Positions 43,668-52,906 of a DNA stretch of 64,000 nucleotides are shown piece by piece. Origin of the DNA: Sedimentibacter saalensis (lineage in GTDB: Bacteria; Bacillota; Clostridia; Tissierellales; Sedimentibacteraceae); contig NZ_VLKH01000004.1 in NCBI RefSeq assembly GCF_007830175.1, positions 186,001-250,000 on the forward strand. Reading direction: 5' to 3'. Positions within the stretch are counted from its first letter, which is position 1, and each line of letters begins with the position of its first letter. Made by a program: the position numbers and the translations under genes. The notes beneath the pieces are model-generated. The model made no database searches. It was not told where the DNA came from and saw nothing but the letters and a program-made list of their open reading frames with translations.

Positions 43668-43788
43668 AACATCCTCTTTATTTTTGTTTATATTATTATA
43701 CCACATTCTATAAAAACAAAATACTATTCTTCCTTGTAATAATAATATTTATTTAGTATAATTGAACAAATAAAAATTGGAGGCATTT

Positions 43789-44421
43789 ATGAAAGTAGTA
43801 GCATTTAACGGAAGTCCGAGAAAAGAAGGCAATACATACGAGGCATTAAAAATTGTAGCAGAGCAGCTTGAGAAGGAAAATATTGAGGTTGAAATAATAC
43901 ATGTAGGAAACAAAAAAATTCTTGGCTGCACAGCTTGCGGTTCATGCTTTAAAACAAGAGACGAAAGATGCATCATCAACGATGAAGTTAATGAGTGGAT
44001 TCAGAAAATGAAGGAAGCAGATGGAATAATTTTAGGTTCACCTGTTCATTTTTCAGCAATAAGCTCTACTATGAAGTCTTTTTTGGACAGAGCTTCATAT
44101 GTGAGCAGCGCAAACAGAGGATTGTACAGAAATAAAGTGGGAGCAGCAGTAGTTGCCGTAAGGCGCGCAGGCGGACTTCCTGCATTTAACCAGCTCATTA
44201 ATTACATCACATATGCTGAAATGGTTATGCCCACATCAAACTATTGGAACGTAATTTACGGACAAAAACCAGGTGAAGCGCTTCAGGACGATGAAGGAGT
44301 TCAAATAATGAGAATACTTGGAAAAAATATGGCATGGGTAATGAAGCTCATTGAGCTTGGTGAAGGTAAAATAGAAAAGCCGGAACCAGAGAAAAAAATA
44401 GGCATGAATTTTATTAGATAA
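43789..44421 (+). CDS. Iron-sulfur flavoprotein (NADPH-dependent FMN reductase fold)
   Basis: The 210-residue flavodoxin-like protein has the FMN phosphate loop NGSPRKEGNT (7-16), then the compact cysteine cluster Cys47, Cys50, Cys53, Cys61 (C-x2-C-x2-C-x7-C), then GSPVHFSAISSTMKSFLDR. This is the plan of the Isf family, in which the cluster holds a 4Fe-4S centre beside FMN. Electron transfer to or from ferredoxin, or oxygen defence, is known for relatives. GGAGG five bases upstream fixes the start. A three-copy repeat follows the stop. Confidence 0.88.
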   Translation: MKVVAFNGSPRKEGNTYEALKIVAEQLEKENIEVEIIHVGNKKILGCTACGSCFKTRDERCIINDEVNEWIQKMKEADGIILGSPVHFSAISSTMKSFLDRASYVSSANRGLYRNKVGAAVVAVRRAGGLPAFNQLINYITYAEMVMPTSNYWNVIYGQKPGEALQDDEGVQIMRILGKNMAWVMKLIELGEGKIEKPEPEKKIGMNFIR

Positions 44422-44425
44422 TATT

Positions 44426-44590
44426 GTACGGGCGGACCTCGTGTCCCCTGTTATTATTTCCATAATTTTGTTATTAATGTGTGTAGGGGCGGACCTCGTG
44501 TCCGCCCGTATTATTTCCATAATTTTGTTATTCATGTGTTGTAGGGGCGGACCTCGTGTCCGCCCGTATTATTTCCATAATTTTGTTATA
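44426..44590. repeat. Three tandem copies of a 57-58-bp unit with GTAGGGG palindrome
   Basis: The units begin at 44426, 44483 and 44541. Each has GGGCGGAC-ctcgt-GTCCGCCC (first copy truncated on the right arm) followed by ATTATTTCCATAATTTTGTTAT. It belongs to the family seen at 28.4 and 53.5 kb. Confidence 0.88.
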
Positions 44591-44618
44591 TAGAATCAGT
44601 AGCCTCTCCTGATTATTA

Positions 44619-45230
44619 TCATTCAAGAAAAAATGAAACCAGTCCTCCTCCAAGGGTGGTTGTTTCGTACCAAAGAGGAAGGCTTATTTTTTTTACCATT
44701 CCTTCATCAAGTATTTCAACTGCAGCCGAATGCTTATCCACTTCATACTCCAGAGAGATTATTGTGACCCAATGCCACTTATCAAGACACTTTTCTTCCC
44801 CGTTGCATAAATTTAAAAATGCAATGGGAATATCATTGTCCAAAGACGACTCAATAAAATCAAACATCATTTCATATGATGGGCGTAGTTCTTTTTCCTT
44901 AGGTATGTCCAATACCTTAAACAAAGCTTTTCTGCTATTTTCAGCAGCGTATTTCATAAAACCATCATAGAAAATTTCAGTTGTGTTCACTCCCATTAAA
45001 GTAGGAGTAACGTAATTCCATAATTCATCCATTATTTCTAAAGCACTGCGTTTGTTTATTATGTTTTTGTTGCTGTATATAACAATGTTGGACGCTGCCG
45101 TTGGTCCGCAGCCAGCCATCTTCCGCCACTTCTTTTTGTACCATACCTGGCTGCAGCCTTTGTAAACGGCTTTGTTTTCTTCATCCAGAATTTCAAAATA
45201 TTCGAGATTTCTCAGAACTTTTTTTGTCAT
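44619..45230 (-). CDS. C39-like (papain-type) cysteine peptidase family protein
   Basis: The 203-residue protein has a cysteine-protease-like signature: Cys41 in AGCGPTAASN and His153 in KWHWVTII, with acidic residues after it. There is no signal peptide or ABC transporter nearby, so it is probably a soluble stand-alone member rather than a bacteriocin exporter. I cannot say what it cleaves, or whether it is active. GGTGA before the inner ATG supports this start. It is a single gene. Confidence 0.72.
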   Translation of the reverse strand: MTKKVLRNLEYFEILDEENKAVYKGCSQVWYKKKWRKMAGCGPTAASNIVIYSNKNIINKRSALEIMDELWNYVTPTLMGVNTTEIFYDGFMKYAAENSRKALFKVLDIPKEKELRPSYEMMFDFIESSLDNDIPIAFLNLCNGEEKCLDKWHWVTIISLEYEVDKHSAAVEILDEGMVKKISLPLWYETTTLGGGLVSFFLE

Positions 45231-45513
45231 AATTTCACCGCCATAATAGTTCATAACCATAAACTTACATTTAGATTATGTATGAATTATAACATAGATT
45301 CATATCCATATACAAATGAACATTATGGAATTAACCAAATCATAAATAATGGAGCTTTGCAGGACTTCATTCATCATTTTAATTTACCTCATACATGAAG
45401 GTTTTAATAATATATGTTTCGAATTTATTCTGATTTTCCAATGAATTGTGACATATATTCCTGCCATTGTACAATTATGTTATACTGCTTGCCAAAAATG
45501 TTTCCAATTAGTG
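45231..45513. other. Intergenic region with no recognised gene
   Basis: AT-rich sequence between the C39-like gene and the ribose promoter. I see no reading frame with a ribosome site and no clear hairpin. Confidence 0.6.
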
Positions 45514-45542
45514 TTGACTTTTCATGAATTTCGTCTTATAAT
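45514..45542 (+). promoter_or_regulatory. Sigma-A promoter of the ribose operon
   Basis: TTGACT, 17-bp spacer, TATAAT, 30 bases before the rbsR start codon. Confidence 0.88.
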
Positions 45543-45546
45543 TTAC

Positions 45547-45558
45547 TTAAACGTTTAA
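45547..45558. promoter_or_regulatory. LacI-family operator
   Basis: TTAAACGTTTAA is a perfect palindrome with the central CG typical of LacI/RbsR operators. It covers the expected transcription start, so RbsR binding would block its own operon. Confidence 0.8.
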
Positions 45559-45572
45559 ATAAGGAATTTATT

Positions 45573-46601
45573 ATGAAAATAACTATAAAAGAAATTGCAA
45601 AAGAAGCTAATGTATCCATAGCAACCGTTTCCATGGTCATAAACAAAAAAGATCAAAACATTACAGAAGTTACAAGGAATCGTGTTCTTGAAGTTGTAAA
45701 AAAGTACAATTATCTTCCAAACGCCATGGCAGGAAGTCTTGTAACACAAAGAACACACATTATTGGTCTTGTACTGCCTGACATCACAAATCCATTTTTC
45801 CCAGGTATTGCAAGAGGAGCTGAAGACAAAGCCAATGAAAAAGGTTACAGCATAATTTTCTGCAACACAGACGATAAGCTGGAAGTCCAGGAAAAATACA
45901 TTGAATCCTTAACAAAAAAAATGGCTGACGGAATTATTATAGCACATTCATCAAGCAGTGAGAAAATGCCTGAAATATTGGAAAGATGCAAGGTTCCAAT
46001 TATTTTAATCGACAGGGACTTTGATTCTGAAAATATATGCGGCAAAGTTCTTGTTGACAACTCAAGTGGCGCTCATAAGGCTGTATCATTCCTCATTGAA
46101 CAGGGATATAAAAAAATAGCGTATCTTTCAGGACCATTAAAGACAAGGACTGCATACGAAAGGCTTGAAGGTTATAAAAACGCACTTCGTGATTGTGAAA
46201 TTCCTTTCAATGATAACCTTGTAAAATTCGGCGAATACAGAATTGAATGGGGTAGAAATGGAGTCAATGAACTTCTTGAGGAAAAGGAAGATTTTGATGT
46301 AATATTCTGCGGCAACGACCTAATTGCAATCGGAGCCATGAAACAACTCAAGGAAAAGGGCTATAGCATTCCGGATGACATAGGAGTTATGGGATATGAT
46401 GACATTTACATGGCAAGTCTTGTTGAGCCATCACTCACCACAATAAGACAGCCAAATTACCAGATGGGTTACAAGGCAATGGAACTTTTGGAAGAAAGGC
46501 TTAAAAAGGCCCCCGGAAGTAATAACACCCCCTCTGAGATGAAAACAATCACTCTTAATACTGAAATAATTGTAAGAAATTCAGTAAAAATTAATAAGTA
46601 G
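45573..46601 (+). CDS. rbsR: LacI-family repressor of the ribose operon
   Basis: The 342-residue repressor has an N-terminal LacI HTH with hinge (IKEIAKEANVSIATVSMVIN, 4-23, and NYLPNAMAGSL) and a periplasmic-binding-like ligand domain (about 60-335, IIGLVLPDITNPFF onward). It is the first gene of the operon rbsR-D-A-C-B, and the operator overlapping its promoter indicates autoregulation relieved by ribose or a phosphate of it. AAGG precedes the ATG. Ribose as effector is inferred from the operon. Confidence 0.93.
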   Translation: MKITIKEIAKEANVSIATVSMVINKKDQNITEVTRNRVLEVVKKYNYLPNAMAGSLVTQRTHIIGLVLPDITNPFFPGIARGAEDKANEKGYSIIFCNTDDKLEVQEKYIESLTKKMADGIIIAHSSSSEKMPEILERCKVPIILIDRDFDSENICGKVLVDNSSGAHKAVSFLIEQGYKKIAYLSGPLKTRTAYERLEGYKNALRDCEIPFNDNLVKFGEYRIEWGRNGVNELLEEKEDFDVIFCGNDLIAIGAMKQLKEKGYSIPDDIGVMGYDDIYMASLVEPSLTTIRQPNYQMGYKAMELLEERLKKAPGSNNTPSEMKTITLNTEIIVRNSVKINK

Positions 46602-46609
46602 GTGAAGTC

Positions 46610-47029
46610 ATGAAAAAAGGAACATTATTAAATTCAGAAATTTCATATGTAATCAGTAAAATGGGACATACAAACACCCTTACAATTGGTGACTGCGGTC
46701 TCCCCGTTCCTGAAGGAGTTCAAAGAATAGATCTGGCCGTTATTAAAGGATTGCCTGAATTCATGCCAGTCTTAAAAGCTGTTCTTGATGAACTGTCAGT
46801 TGAAAAAATTATACTGGCTGAAGAAATAAGGGATAAAAGTCCTGATATTCTTAAAAATATACTTGAAATCATAAATTTGACTGAGGCAGAAGAAAACAAG
46901 AAAATTGATGTGGAGTTCATACCTCACGAAGAGTTCAAAGAAAAAACAAGAAGTTCGAAAGCTGTTATACGCACAGGAGAATATAAACCCTTTGCCAACA
47001 TCATCCTTGTTTCTGGCGTGACTTTTTAG
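46610..47029 (+). CDS. rbsD: D-ribose pyranase
   Basis: RbsD interconverts the pyranose and furanose forms of ribose. The 139 residues are a normal length. The sequence opens MKKGTLLNSEISYVISKMGHTNTLTIGDCGLPVP, with His20 in GHT and Asp28 in GDCGLP conserved, and ends with PFANIILVSGVTF, all typical. AGGTGA precedes the ATG, eight bases after the repressor stop. Cytoplasmic decamer in relatives. Confidence 0.97.
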   Translation: MKKGTLLNSEISYVISKMGHTNTLTIGDCGLPVPEGVQRIDLAVIKGLPEFMPVLKAVLDELSVEKIILAEEIRDKSPDILKNILEIINLTEAEENKKIDVEFIPHEEFKEKTRSSKAVIRTGEYKPFANIILVSGVTF

Positions 47030-47052
47030 AATATTAACCAGGCGGTGATCTA

Positions 47053-48546
47053 GTGAAAGAAATTGTAGTATCCATGCAGCATATAAGCAAGGATTTTTCA
47101 GGAGTAAAGGTTTTGAAAGATGTAAGCTTCAACATATACAAAGGCAGTGTAATGGCTCTTGTAGGTGAAAATGGAGCAGGAAAATCAACGCTGATGAAAA
47201 TACTTACAGGAGTATATTTAAAGACCCAGGGTGAAATTTTCCTGGAAAATGAATCAGTTAACTTTTCCGATACCAGTGCTTCTCAATCAAAAGGAATAGC
47301 AATAATTCATCAGGAACTCAACCTTGTAAAGGATCTTTCCATAGGGGAAAATATTTATTTGGGAAGAGAGCCTGTCTCTGGGGGGAAAAGAATAATTTGG
47401 AACAAACTCCATAAGGATGCAGGATATTGGCTGGATAAACTTGGCCTTAAGGAAGATTCAAGAGAACTTGTTAAAAATATAAGTGTTGGAAAGCAGCAGC
47501 TTGTAGAAATAGCAAAAGCTCTTTCCATTGATGCAAAAGTGATTATTATGGATGAACCTACAGGAGCCCTTACTCCTGCAGAAACCGAAAAGCTTTTTGA
47601 AGTAATAAAAGATTTGAAAAAGAGCGGCAAAAGCATAGTATACATTTCCCACAGACTTCATGAAATTTTTGAAATATGCGATGATGTAACTGTTTTAAGA
47701 GACGGTGAGCTCATAGGTGAAGAGGAAATTGCCGATCTTGATGAAGATAAAATCATAGAAATGATGGTAGGAAGAAAACTAAGTGAGCAATACCCAAGAA
47801 TTGAAACTGAACCAGCTGAAGAAATACTTAAAGTTGAAAATTTGTCCAATCAGTTTGTGAAGGATATTTCCTTTTCTCTTAAAAAAGGAGAAACTCTGGG
47901 GGTTGCAGGACTAATGGGTTCTGAAAGAACAGAGCTTATGAGAAGCATCTACGGCATATATCCTGCAAAAGGTTCTGTTTACTTAAATGGAGAAAAAATA
48001 AAAATAAATTCTCCATTGGATTCGCTGAGGCACGGAATAGCCTATGTTACAGAAGACAGAAAAGCCAACGGAATTATAACCGGAATGAACGTCCGCGAAA
48101 ATATAACACTTTCTTCCCTTGAACTTTTCAAAGGACCTCTGGGATTTGTAAGCAAATCCAAAGAAGAAACATCATCAAAAGAATATATTGAAAAAATGTC
48201 AATTAAGACTTCCGGAACAAAGCAACAGCTGAGGTTTTTAAGCGGAGGCAACCAGCAGAAGGTATCTATAGCTAAAAGTCTTATGACAAATCCTAAAATA
48301 CTCATACTGGATGAACCTACAAGAGGCGTTGACGTTGGGGCAAAAAAAGAAATTTATGACCTTATAAACAAGTTTAAATCTGAAGGCATGAGCATCATCA
48401 TGGTATCTTCAGACATTCCTGAAGTTCTTGGAATTTCGGATAGAATAATGGTAATGCACGAAGGCCGCGTTTCAGGTTTTCTGGATAGAGATGAAGCTAC
48501 ACAGGAAAGCATAATGACTCTTGCAGTAGGAAAGGATGTAATATGA
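47053..48546 (+). CDS. rbsA: Ribose import ATP-binding protein
   Basis: The 497-residue ATPase has two NBDs. The first has GENGAGKST (about 37-45) and MDEPTGALT. The second has a degenerate Walker A (GLMGSERTEL) but good LSGGNQQK and LDEPTRGVD, as in all RbsA proteins. It starts with GTG, with GGCGGTGAT upstream; an ATG 21 bases later is a weaker alternative. The stop overlaps the rbsC start. It energises the RbsC channel. Confidence 0.96.
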   Translation: MKEIVVSMQHISKDFSGVKVLKDVSFNIYKGSVMALVGENGAGKSTLMKILTGVYLKTQGEIFLENESVNFSDTSASQSKGIAIIHQELNLVKDLSIGENIYLGREPVSGGKRIIWNKLHKDAGYWLDKLGLKEDSRELVKNISVGKQQLVEIAKALSIDAKVIIMDEPTGALTPAETEKLFEVIKDLKKSGKSIVYISHRLHEIFEICDDVTVLRDGELIGEEEIADLDEDKIIEMMVGRKLSEQYPRIETEPAEEILKVENLSNQFVKDISFSLKKGETLGVAGLMGSERTELMRSIYGIYPAKGSVYLNGEKIKINSPLDSLRHGIAYVTEDRKANGIITGMNVRENITLSSLELFKGPLGFVSKSKEETSSKEYIEKMSIKTSGTKQQLRFLSGGNQQKVSIAKSLMTNPKILILDEPTRGVDVGAKKEIYDLINKFKSEGMSIIMVSSDIPEVLGISDRIMVMHEGRVSGFLDRDEATQESIMTLAVGKDVI

Positions 48547-49490
48547 TGAACAATTTTAAAAAGTTTCTGAAAAACAAACCTCTGATTGTGCTTATTGCAA
48601 CTTCTGTTGCAATAGCTCTTTTAAACCCCAGGTTTCTTTCATGGAGCAATATATTGACAGTGCTTAGGCAAACTTCCATCAATGCTGTAATTGCAACAGG
48701 AATGACATTTGCCATCTTAATTGGAGGCATTGATTTGTCTGTTGGTTCTGTTCTCGGGCTTTGCGGAGCCATTGCAGCTACAATGGTTTCTTCAGGGACA
48801 AATGTTGTGCTTGCAGTCCTCACAGTCTTGGTGCTTGGAACGGCCATAGGTTATTTAAACGGAACATTAATAACAACAGGAGGCCTTCAGCCTTTCATTG
48901 CAACGTTGGGAACCGTGACACTTTTAAGAGGAGCAATACTTGTATTCACCCAGGGTCGTCCTATCAGCACAGGAAATACTCCATCTTCTGAATATTTTTC
49001 AGAAATAGGAACAGGTTTTTTAGGTCCCATACCGGTTCCTGTGTACATCATGATATTGGTTTTCATTGTAGCTTATTACATTTTAAACCATACACGCATA
49101 GGAAGATATATTTATGCAACAGGATCAAATGAGGAAGCAACAATGTATTCCGGCATTAAAACAGCCCGTGTTAAGCGTTTTGTGTATGCCGTATCAGGAA
49201 TGATGGCTGCTCTTGCAGGAATTCTTCTCACAGCAAGACTCGGGTCTGCTCAGCCAACTGCAGGTGCCGGATATGAACTTGATGCAATTGCTGCAGTTGT
49301 TCTCGGAGGAACAAGCATGGCAGGAGGCATAGGAACAATCGGGGGAACAGCAATAGGAGCACTTATAATAGGTGTTCTGAACAATGCCCTTAACCTCATG
49401 AAAGTATCATCTTACTATCAAGACGTTGCAAAAGGTATAGTAATACTTATTGCCGTTTTATTAGATAGAAAACAAAAATCATCAAGGTAG
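48543..49490 (+). CDS. rbsC: Ribose ABC transporter permease
   Basis: The 315-residue membrane protein has about eight to ten hydrophobic segments and RbsC landmarks: [45 protein letters not shown] and the EAA-like [21 protein letters not shown]. It overlaps rbsA by four bases (ATGA), so the two are co-translated. It forms the homodimeric channel for ribose delivered by RbsB. Confidence 0.96.
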   Translation: MMNNFKKFLKNKPLIVLIATSVAIALLNPRFLSWSNILTVLRQTSINAVIATGMTFAILIGGIDLSVGSVLGLCGAIAATMVSSGTNVVLAVLTVLVLGTAIGYLNGTLITTGGLQPFIATLGTVTLLRGAILVFTQGRPISTGNTPSSEYFSEIGTGFLGPIPVPVYIMILVFIVAYYILNHTRIGRYIYATGSNEEATMYSGIKTARVKRFVYAVSGMMAALAGILLTARLGSAQPTAGAGYELDAIAAVVLGGTSMAGGIGTIGGTAIGALIIGVLNNALNLMKVSSYYQDVAKGIVILIAVLLDRKQKSSR

Positions 49491-49518
49491 TAAAAAAAAT
49501 ATTATATGGAGGAGTATC

Positions 49519-50439
49519 ATGAAAAAATTATTAAGTCTTGTAGTTGCATCAATAATGATAATGTCATTATTTGTGGGATGCACTAACACACAGGAACAAC
49601 CTGCACCTGAAAAGCCTGCAGAAGAAGCAAAAACAATTGGTCTTGCAATTTCAACTTTAAACAATCCGTTCTTTGTTGACCTTGAAGCAGGAGCAAAGGC
49701 AAAAGCTCAAGAGCTTGGTGCAACACTTGTAACTTTGGATTCACAGGATGATTCAGCAACAGAAATGTCAAACGTGGAAGATTTAATCAATCAAGGCGTT
49801 GATTTAATCCTCATCAATCCTACAGATTCAGATGCTGTAAAGAGTGCAGTTGAAGCTGCCAACAAGGCAGGAATACCTGTTATAACTCTTGACAGAAGCG
49901 CTAACGGCGGCGAAGTTGTATCTCACATTGCTTCTGACAACGTAGCTGGTGGAAAACTTGCCGGTGAGTACATAGTAGAATTATTAGGCGGAAAAGGAAA
50001 TGTTGTTGAACTTGAAGGAGTACCCGGAGCTTCTGCAGCAAGAGAAAGAGGCGAAGGCTTCAATGCTGCAATTGCTGAAAGCGACATCAAAGTAGTTGCA
50101 AAACAAACTGCTAACTTCGACAGAGCAGAAGGTTTGACAGTTATGGAGAATATTCTTCAGGCACAACCTGAAATAGACGCTGTATTTGCACACAATGATG
50201 AAATGGCTTTAGGAGCACTTGAAGCTATAAAAGCTTCAGGAAGAGATATAATAGTAGTTGGATTTGATGCTACTGACGATGCTAAAGCTGCAGTTGAAAG
50301 CGGTAAAATGGCAGCAACAGTTGAACAGCTACCAAAAGAAATCGGATCATTGGGAGTTGACACGGCAATTAAATTATTAAAGGGCGAAACAGTTGAAAAA
50401 TCTATACCAGTAGCATTGCAGCTTGTTACAAAAAAATAA
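49519..50439 (+). CDS. rbsB: Ribose-binding lipoprotein
   Basis: The 306-residue precursor has a lipobox (L-F-V-G-C, Cys21), then a sugar-binding Peripla_BP fold beginning [16 protein letters not shown]. Ribose-contact regions of the family are present ([38 protein letters not shown]). GGAGG precedes the ATG. The last gene of the operon; no ribokinase gene (rbsK) follows, and a strong terminator ends transcription. Confidence 0.96.
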   Translation: MKKLLSLVVASIMIMSLFVGCTNTQEQPAPEKPAEEAKTIGLAISTLNNPFFVDLEAGAKAKAQELGATLVTLDSQDDSATEMSNVEDLINQGVDLILINPTDSDAVKSAVEAANKAGIPVITLDRSANGGEVVSHIASDNVAGGKLAGEYIVELLGGKGNVVELEGVPGASAARERGEGFNAAIAESDIKVVAKQTANFDRAEGLTVMENILQAQPEIDAVFAHNDEMALGALEAIKASGRDIIVVGFDATDDAKAAVESGKMAATVEQLPKEIGSLGVDTAIKLLKGETVEKSIPVALQLVTKK

Positions 50440-50447
50440 ATTACACA

Positions 50448-50473
50448 AAAAAGGAGACGCAAGTCTCCTTTTT
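50448..50473. terminator. Bidirectional terminator between rbsB and the amino-acid ABC ATPase gene
   Basis: A perfect 11-bp stem (50448-50458 with 50463-50473) with a GCAA tetraloop, flanked by A and T runs. Confidence 0.93.
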
Positions 50474-51203
50474 AAATGTTGTACAATATTTTAGAAAGAA
50501 ATTCCTTTGACCTATCATGTACAGGATTTGAAAAGAAATCCTGCGGATTGTTTTCTTCAAGAATCTGCCCTTCGTCCATGAACAAAATTCTGTTTGCAAC
50601 GCTTTTTGCAAAACCCATTTCATGAGTAACAACAACCATTGTCATACCTTCCTCAGCAAGATCCTTCATGAGCTTTAAAACCTCTCCAATCATCTCAGGG
50701 TCAAGAGCCGATGTAGGTTCATCAAACAGCATTATTTCAGGTTTCATGGCTAGAGAGCGCACTATGGCAATTCTTTGTTTCTGTCCTCCTGAAAGCAATG
50801 CAGGATATTCGTCTTTTTTATCAGACAATCCTATTCTTTCAAGCAGTTTCAGAGCATTTTCTTTTGCTTCTTCCTTTGTCTGAAGATTTAATTTAACAGG
50901 TGCCAGCACTATGTTTTCCAATACCGTAAGATGAGGAAACAAATTGAAGTGCTGAAAAACCATTCCCATTCTTTGCCTGATCTTATTTATGTCAGTTTTT
51001 TTATCAGTTATGTGGTCTCCTTGAAAAATGATGCTGCCTGATGTAGGTGTTTCAAGAAGGTTCATACATCTTAAAAGCGTACTCTTTCCTGAACCTGAAG
51101 GGCCTATTATTACAACCTTGTCCCCTTTTTTTATCTCAGTGTTTATATTTTTTAAAACTTCATTTTTACCAAAGTTTTTTCTGATGTTTTTAATTTCTAT
51201 CAC
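50472..51203 (-). CDS. Polar amino-acid ABC transporter ATPase (GlnQ-like)
   Basis: The 243-residue ATPase has Walker [10 protein letters not shown] (about 32-40), signature LSGGQKQR, Walker [14 protein letters not shown] and the H-loop VTHEMGFA. The class serves glutamine, cystine, arginine and similar importers. I choose the GTG giving MIEIKNI, which starts where relatives start; GGAGG is ten bases upstream. A TTG 21 bases further upstream is possible but has no site. The start lies within the end of the permease gene, so they are co-translated. Confidence 0.94.
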   Translation of the reverse strand: MIEIKNIRKNFGKNEVLKNINTEIKKGDKVVIIGPSGSGKSTLLRCMNLLETPTSGSIIFQGDHITDKKTDINKIRQRMGMVFQHFNLFPHLTVLENIVLAPVKLNLQTKEEAKENALKLLERIGLSDKKDEYPALLSGGQKQRIAIVRSLAMKPEIMLFDEPTSALDPEMIGEVLKLMKDLAEEGMTMVVVTHEMGFAKSVANRILFMDEGQILEENNPQDFFSNPVHDRSKEFLSKILYNI

Positions 51204-51888
51204 TTTCAGCCAGCCTCCTTTCAAGTCTTTTCTGCACTGCAGTAAGTCCTACTACCATTACAAGATAAAACAATGCAACTGAATACAGCGGAAAAAACGG
51301 CTCCCATGTCCTGCTTCTCACTATGTCTCCTGCCTTTGTAAGATCTATGATGGGAACATATCCTGCAACTGAAGTTTCTTTTAATAGGGCAATAAACTCA
51401 TTCCCCAATGCAGGCAGAATATTTTTAAGAGCCTGTGGAAATATGATGTAAATCATGGTCTTCTTTCTGTCCAGCCCCAGGGACATGCCTGCTTCAATCT
51501 GTCCCTTGTCAACTGATTCAATTCCTGCCCTGGCAATTTCAGAAACATATGCTCCTGAATTGATGCCAAATGTGAGTATTGCAACTAATATGCTGTTGTC
51601 TATGTTCACAAAAATCACATAGTACATAATAAGAAGCTGAACAACAACCGGTGTTCCTCTTATAATGGTGACATAAAGGCTGCAGATTTTATCAAGAACA
51701 AAAAGTTTTCTGTTGTTTTTTGCATTTGTTTTTACCATGGCAATAAAAAGTCCTATGGCAATTCCCATGAGAGTTGCAAAAAAAGCAATAAAAATAGTGT
51801 TATATATACCAGAAGCAAATAACTTGTATCTACCTTCTACAATAAATGTTTTATTAAAACTGTTTATAAAATTTTCTAATTTTGTCAT
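51190..51888 (-). CDS. Polar amino-acid ABC transporter permease (HisM/GlnP-like)
   Basis: The 232-residue permease has about five membrane segments and the family signature [15 protein letters not shown], followed by the EAA loop ([30 protein letters not shown]). GGAGG precedes the ATG. It lies between the binding-protein gene and the ATPase gene. The substrate is not decided; the ligand residues of the binding protein only show a polar amino acid. Confidence 0.95.
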   Translation of the reverse strand: MTKLENFINSFNKTFIVEGRYKLFASGIYNTIFIAFFATLMGIAIGLFIAMVKTNAKNNRKLFVLDKICSLYVTIIRGTPVVVQLLIMYYVIFVNIDNSILVAILTFGINSGAYVSEIARAGIESVDKGQIEAGMSLGLDRKKTMIYIIFPQALKNILPALGNEFIALLKETSVAGYVPIIDLTKAGDIVRSRTWEPFFPLYSVALFYLVMVVGLTAVQKRLERRLAESDRN

Positions 51889-51908
51889 GGTGCCTCCTGC
51901 TGAAAAAA

Positions 51909-51933
51909 AGGCGATAATAACAAATTATCGCCT
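51909..51933 (-). terminator. Internal terminator between binding protein and permease
   Basis: A perfect 10-bp stem (AGGCGATAAT/ATTATCGCCT) with a five-base loop is followed by seven Ts on the minus strand. It would limit permease and ATPase relative to binding protein. Confidence 0.85.
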
Positions 51934-51944
51934 ATAAGCATCTA

Positions 51945-52757
51945 TTATTTTGAATGATTTTCTATGAACTCTGCGATTTTGCCCTCGTCAAGCAATCTCT
52001 GAAGTGTTGAGTTTATTGAGTTTAAAAGTTCTTCATTTCCTTTTTTAACACATATGCCGTATGCTTCGCTGATGTCCCCGAATACTACAGATTTAAGACC
52101 TTCATTGCCATTTACAATTTCTTCTGCAGGCAGCTTGTCTATTACCACTGCATCAACTCTTCCTGCAAGAAGGTCCTGGGATGCTTCAAGTGCATTTTTA
52201 TATGTTTTCACTTCAGCCCCTGAATTATACAGTTCCCCTTCCGGAAGATTAACAGCATCTGATATGGCAAGGTCTCCGGTTGTTCCCAGCTGAACGCCAA
52301 TTTTCTTTCCTTTTAAGCCTTCCATATCCAATATTTCAGCGTCATTTTTAGATATGATGTGCTGAATTGATTCAACATAGCTGATTGAAAAGTCAACTTG
52401 TTCCTGTCTTTCAGCAGTGATTGTCATTCCTGCTGCTCCAAAGTCAGCCTTATCATTTAAAACCGCAGGAATTATGCTTGAAAAGTCTATGTGCTTAACA
52501 ACTAATTCTTTTCCCATGTCCTTTGCAATTTCATTTGCAATGTCAACATCAACACCTACTATTTTTTCGCCTTCAAAATATTCAAACGGCGGAAATTCCG
52601 CATTTGTGTACATTACCAAAGTGTTGTCTTCTGCCGGTGCAGCAGTTTCCTGACTTGTTGTATTTTCTGCTGTTTGTTCAGTTGTCTTTGAACTGCAGCC
52701 TGTAGTTAATGCAAAAATCATTGTTACAATCAATAATACCGATAATACTTTTTTCAT
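51945..52757 (-). CDS. Polar amino-acid-binding lipoprotein (SBP family 3)
   Basis: The 270-residue precursor has a lipobox (L-T-T-G-C, near residue 21), a Thr/Ala/Glu linker, and a family 3 binding fold. Ligand-binding landmarks include EFPPFEYFEG, VGVDVDIANEIAKDMG, and GMTITAERQEQVDFSISY, whose Arg contacts the substrate carboxylate in relatives. GGAGGG five bases before the ATG decides the start. It is the first gene of the importer operon, with its own promoter and a terminator directly after. Confidence 0.94.
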   Translation of the reverse strand: MKKVLSVLLIVTMIFALTTGCSSKTTEQTAENTTSQETAAPAEDNTLVMYTNAEFPPFEYFEGEKIVGVDVDIANEIAKDMGKELVVKHIDFSSIIPAVLNDKADFGAAGMTITAERQEQVDFSISYVESIQHIISKNDAEILDMEGLKGKKIGVQLGTTGDLAISDAVNLPEGELYNSGAEVKTYKNALEASQDLLAGRVDAVVIDKLPAEEIVNGNEGLKSVVFGDISEAYGICVKKGNEELLNSINSTLQRLLDEGKIAEFIENHSK

Positions 52758-52793
52758 TTTTCCCTCCAAGAAAGTAATTTTTACGATAAACGT

Positions 52794-52822
52794 ATGGTAT
52801 CACTTTTTGGAGCCCCTGTCAA
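52794..52822 (-). promoter_or_regulatory. Sigma-A promoter of the amino-acid ABC operon
   Basis: On the minus strand: TTGACA, 17-bp spacer, TACCAT, about 37 bases before the binding-protein start. Confidence 0.65.
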
Positions 52823-52906
52823 ATATTTTTTCATATTTTTGTATAAATATATATTTATTCTCTTGATGCATTCTTATACTTAATAAATGTTCATTGAAAA
52901 TGCAGT

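Noticed and set aside
44426..44590. Three regularly spaced repeats as a CRISPR array
   Set aside because: Repeat plus spacer are both conserved between units, the palindrome family occurs elsewhere as single copies, and no cas genes are present.
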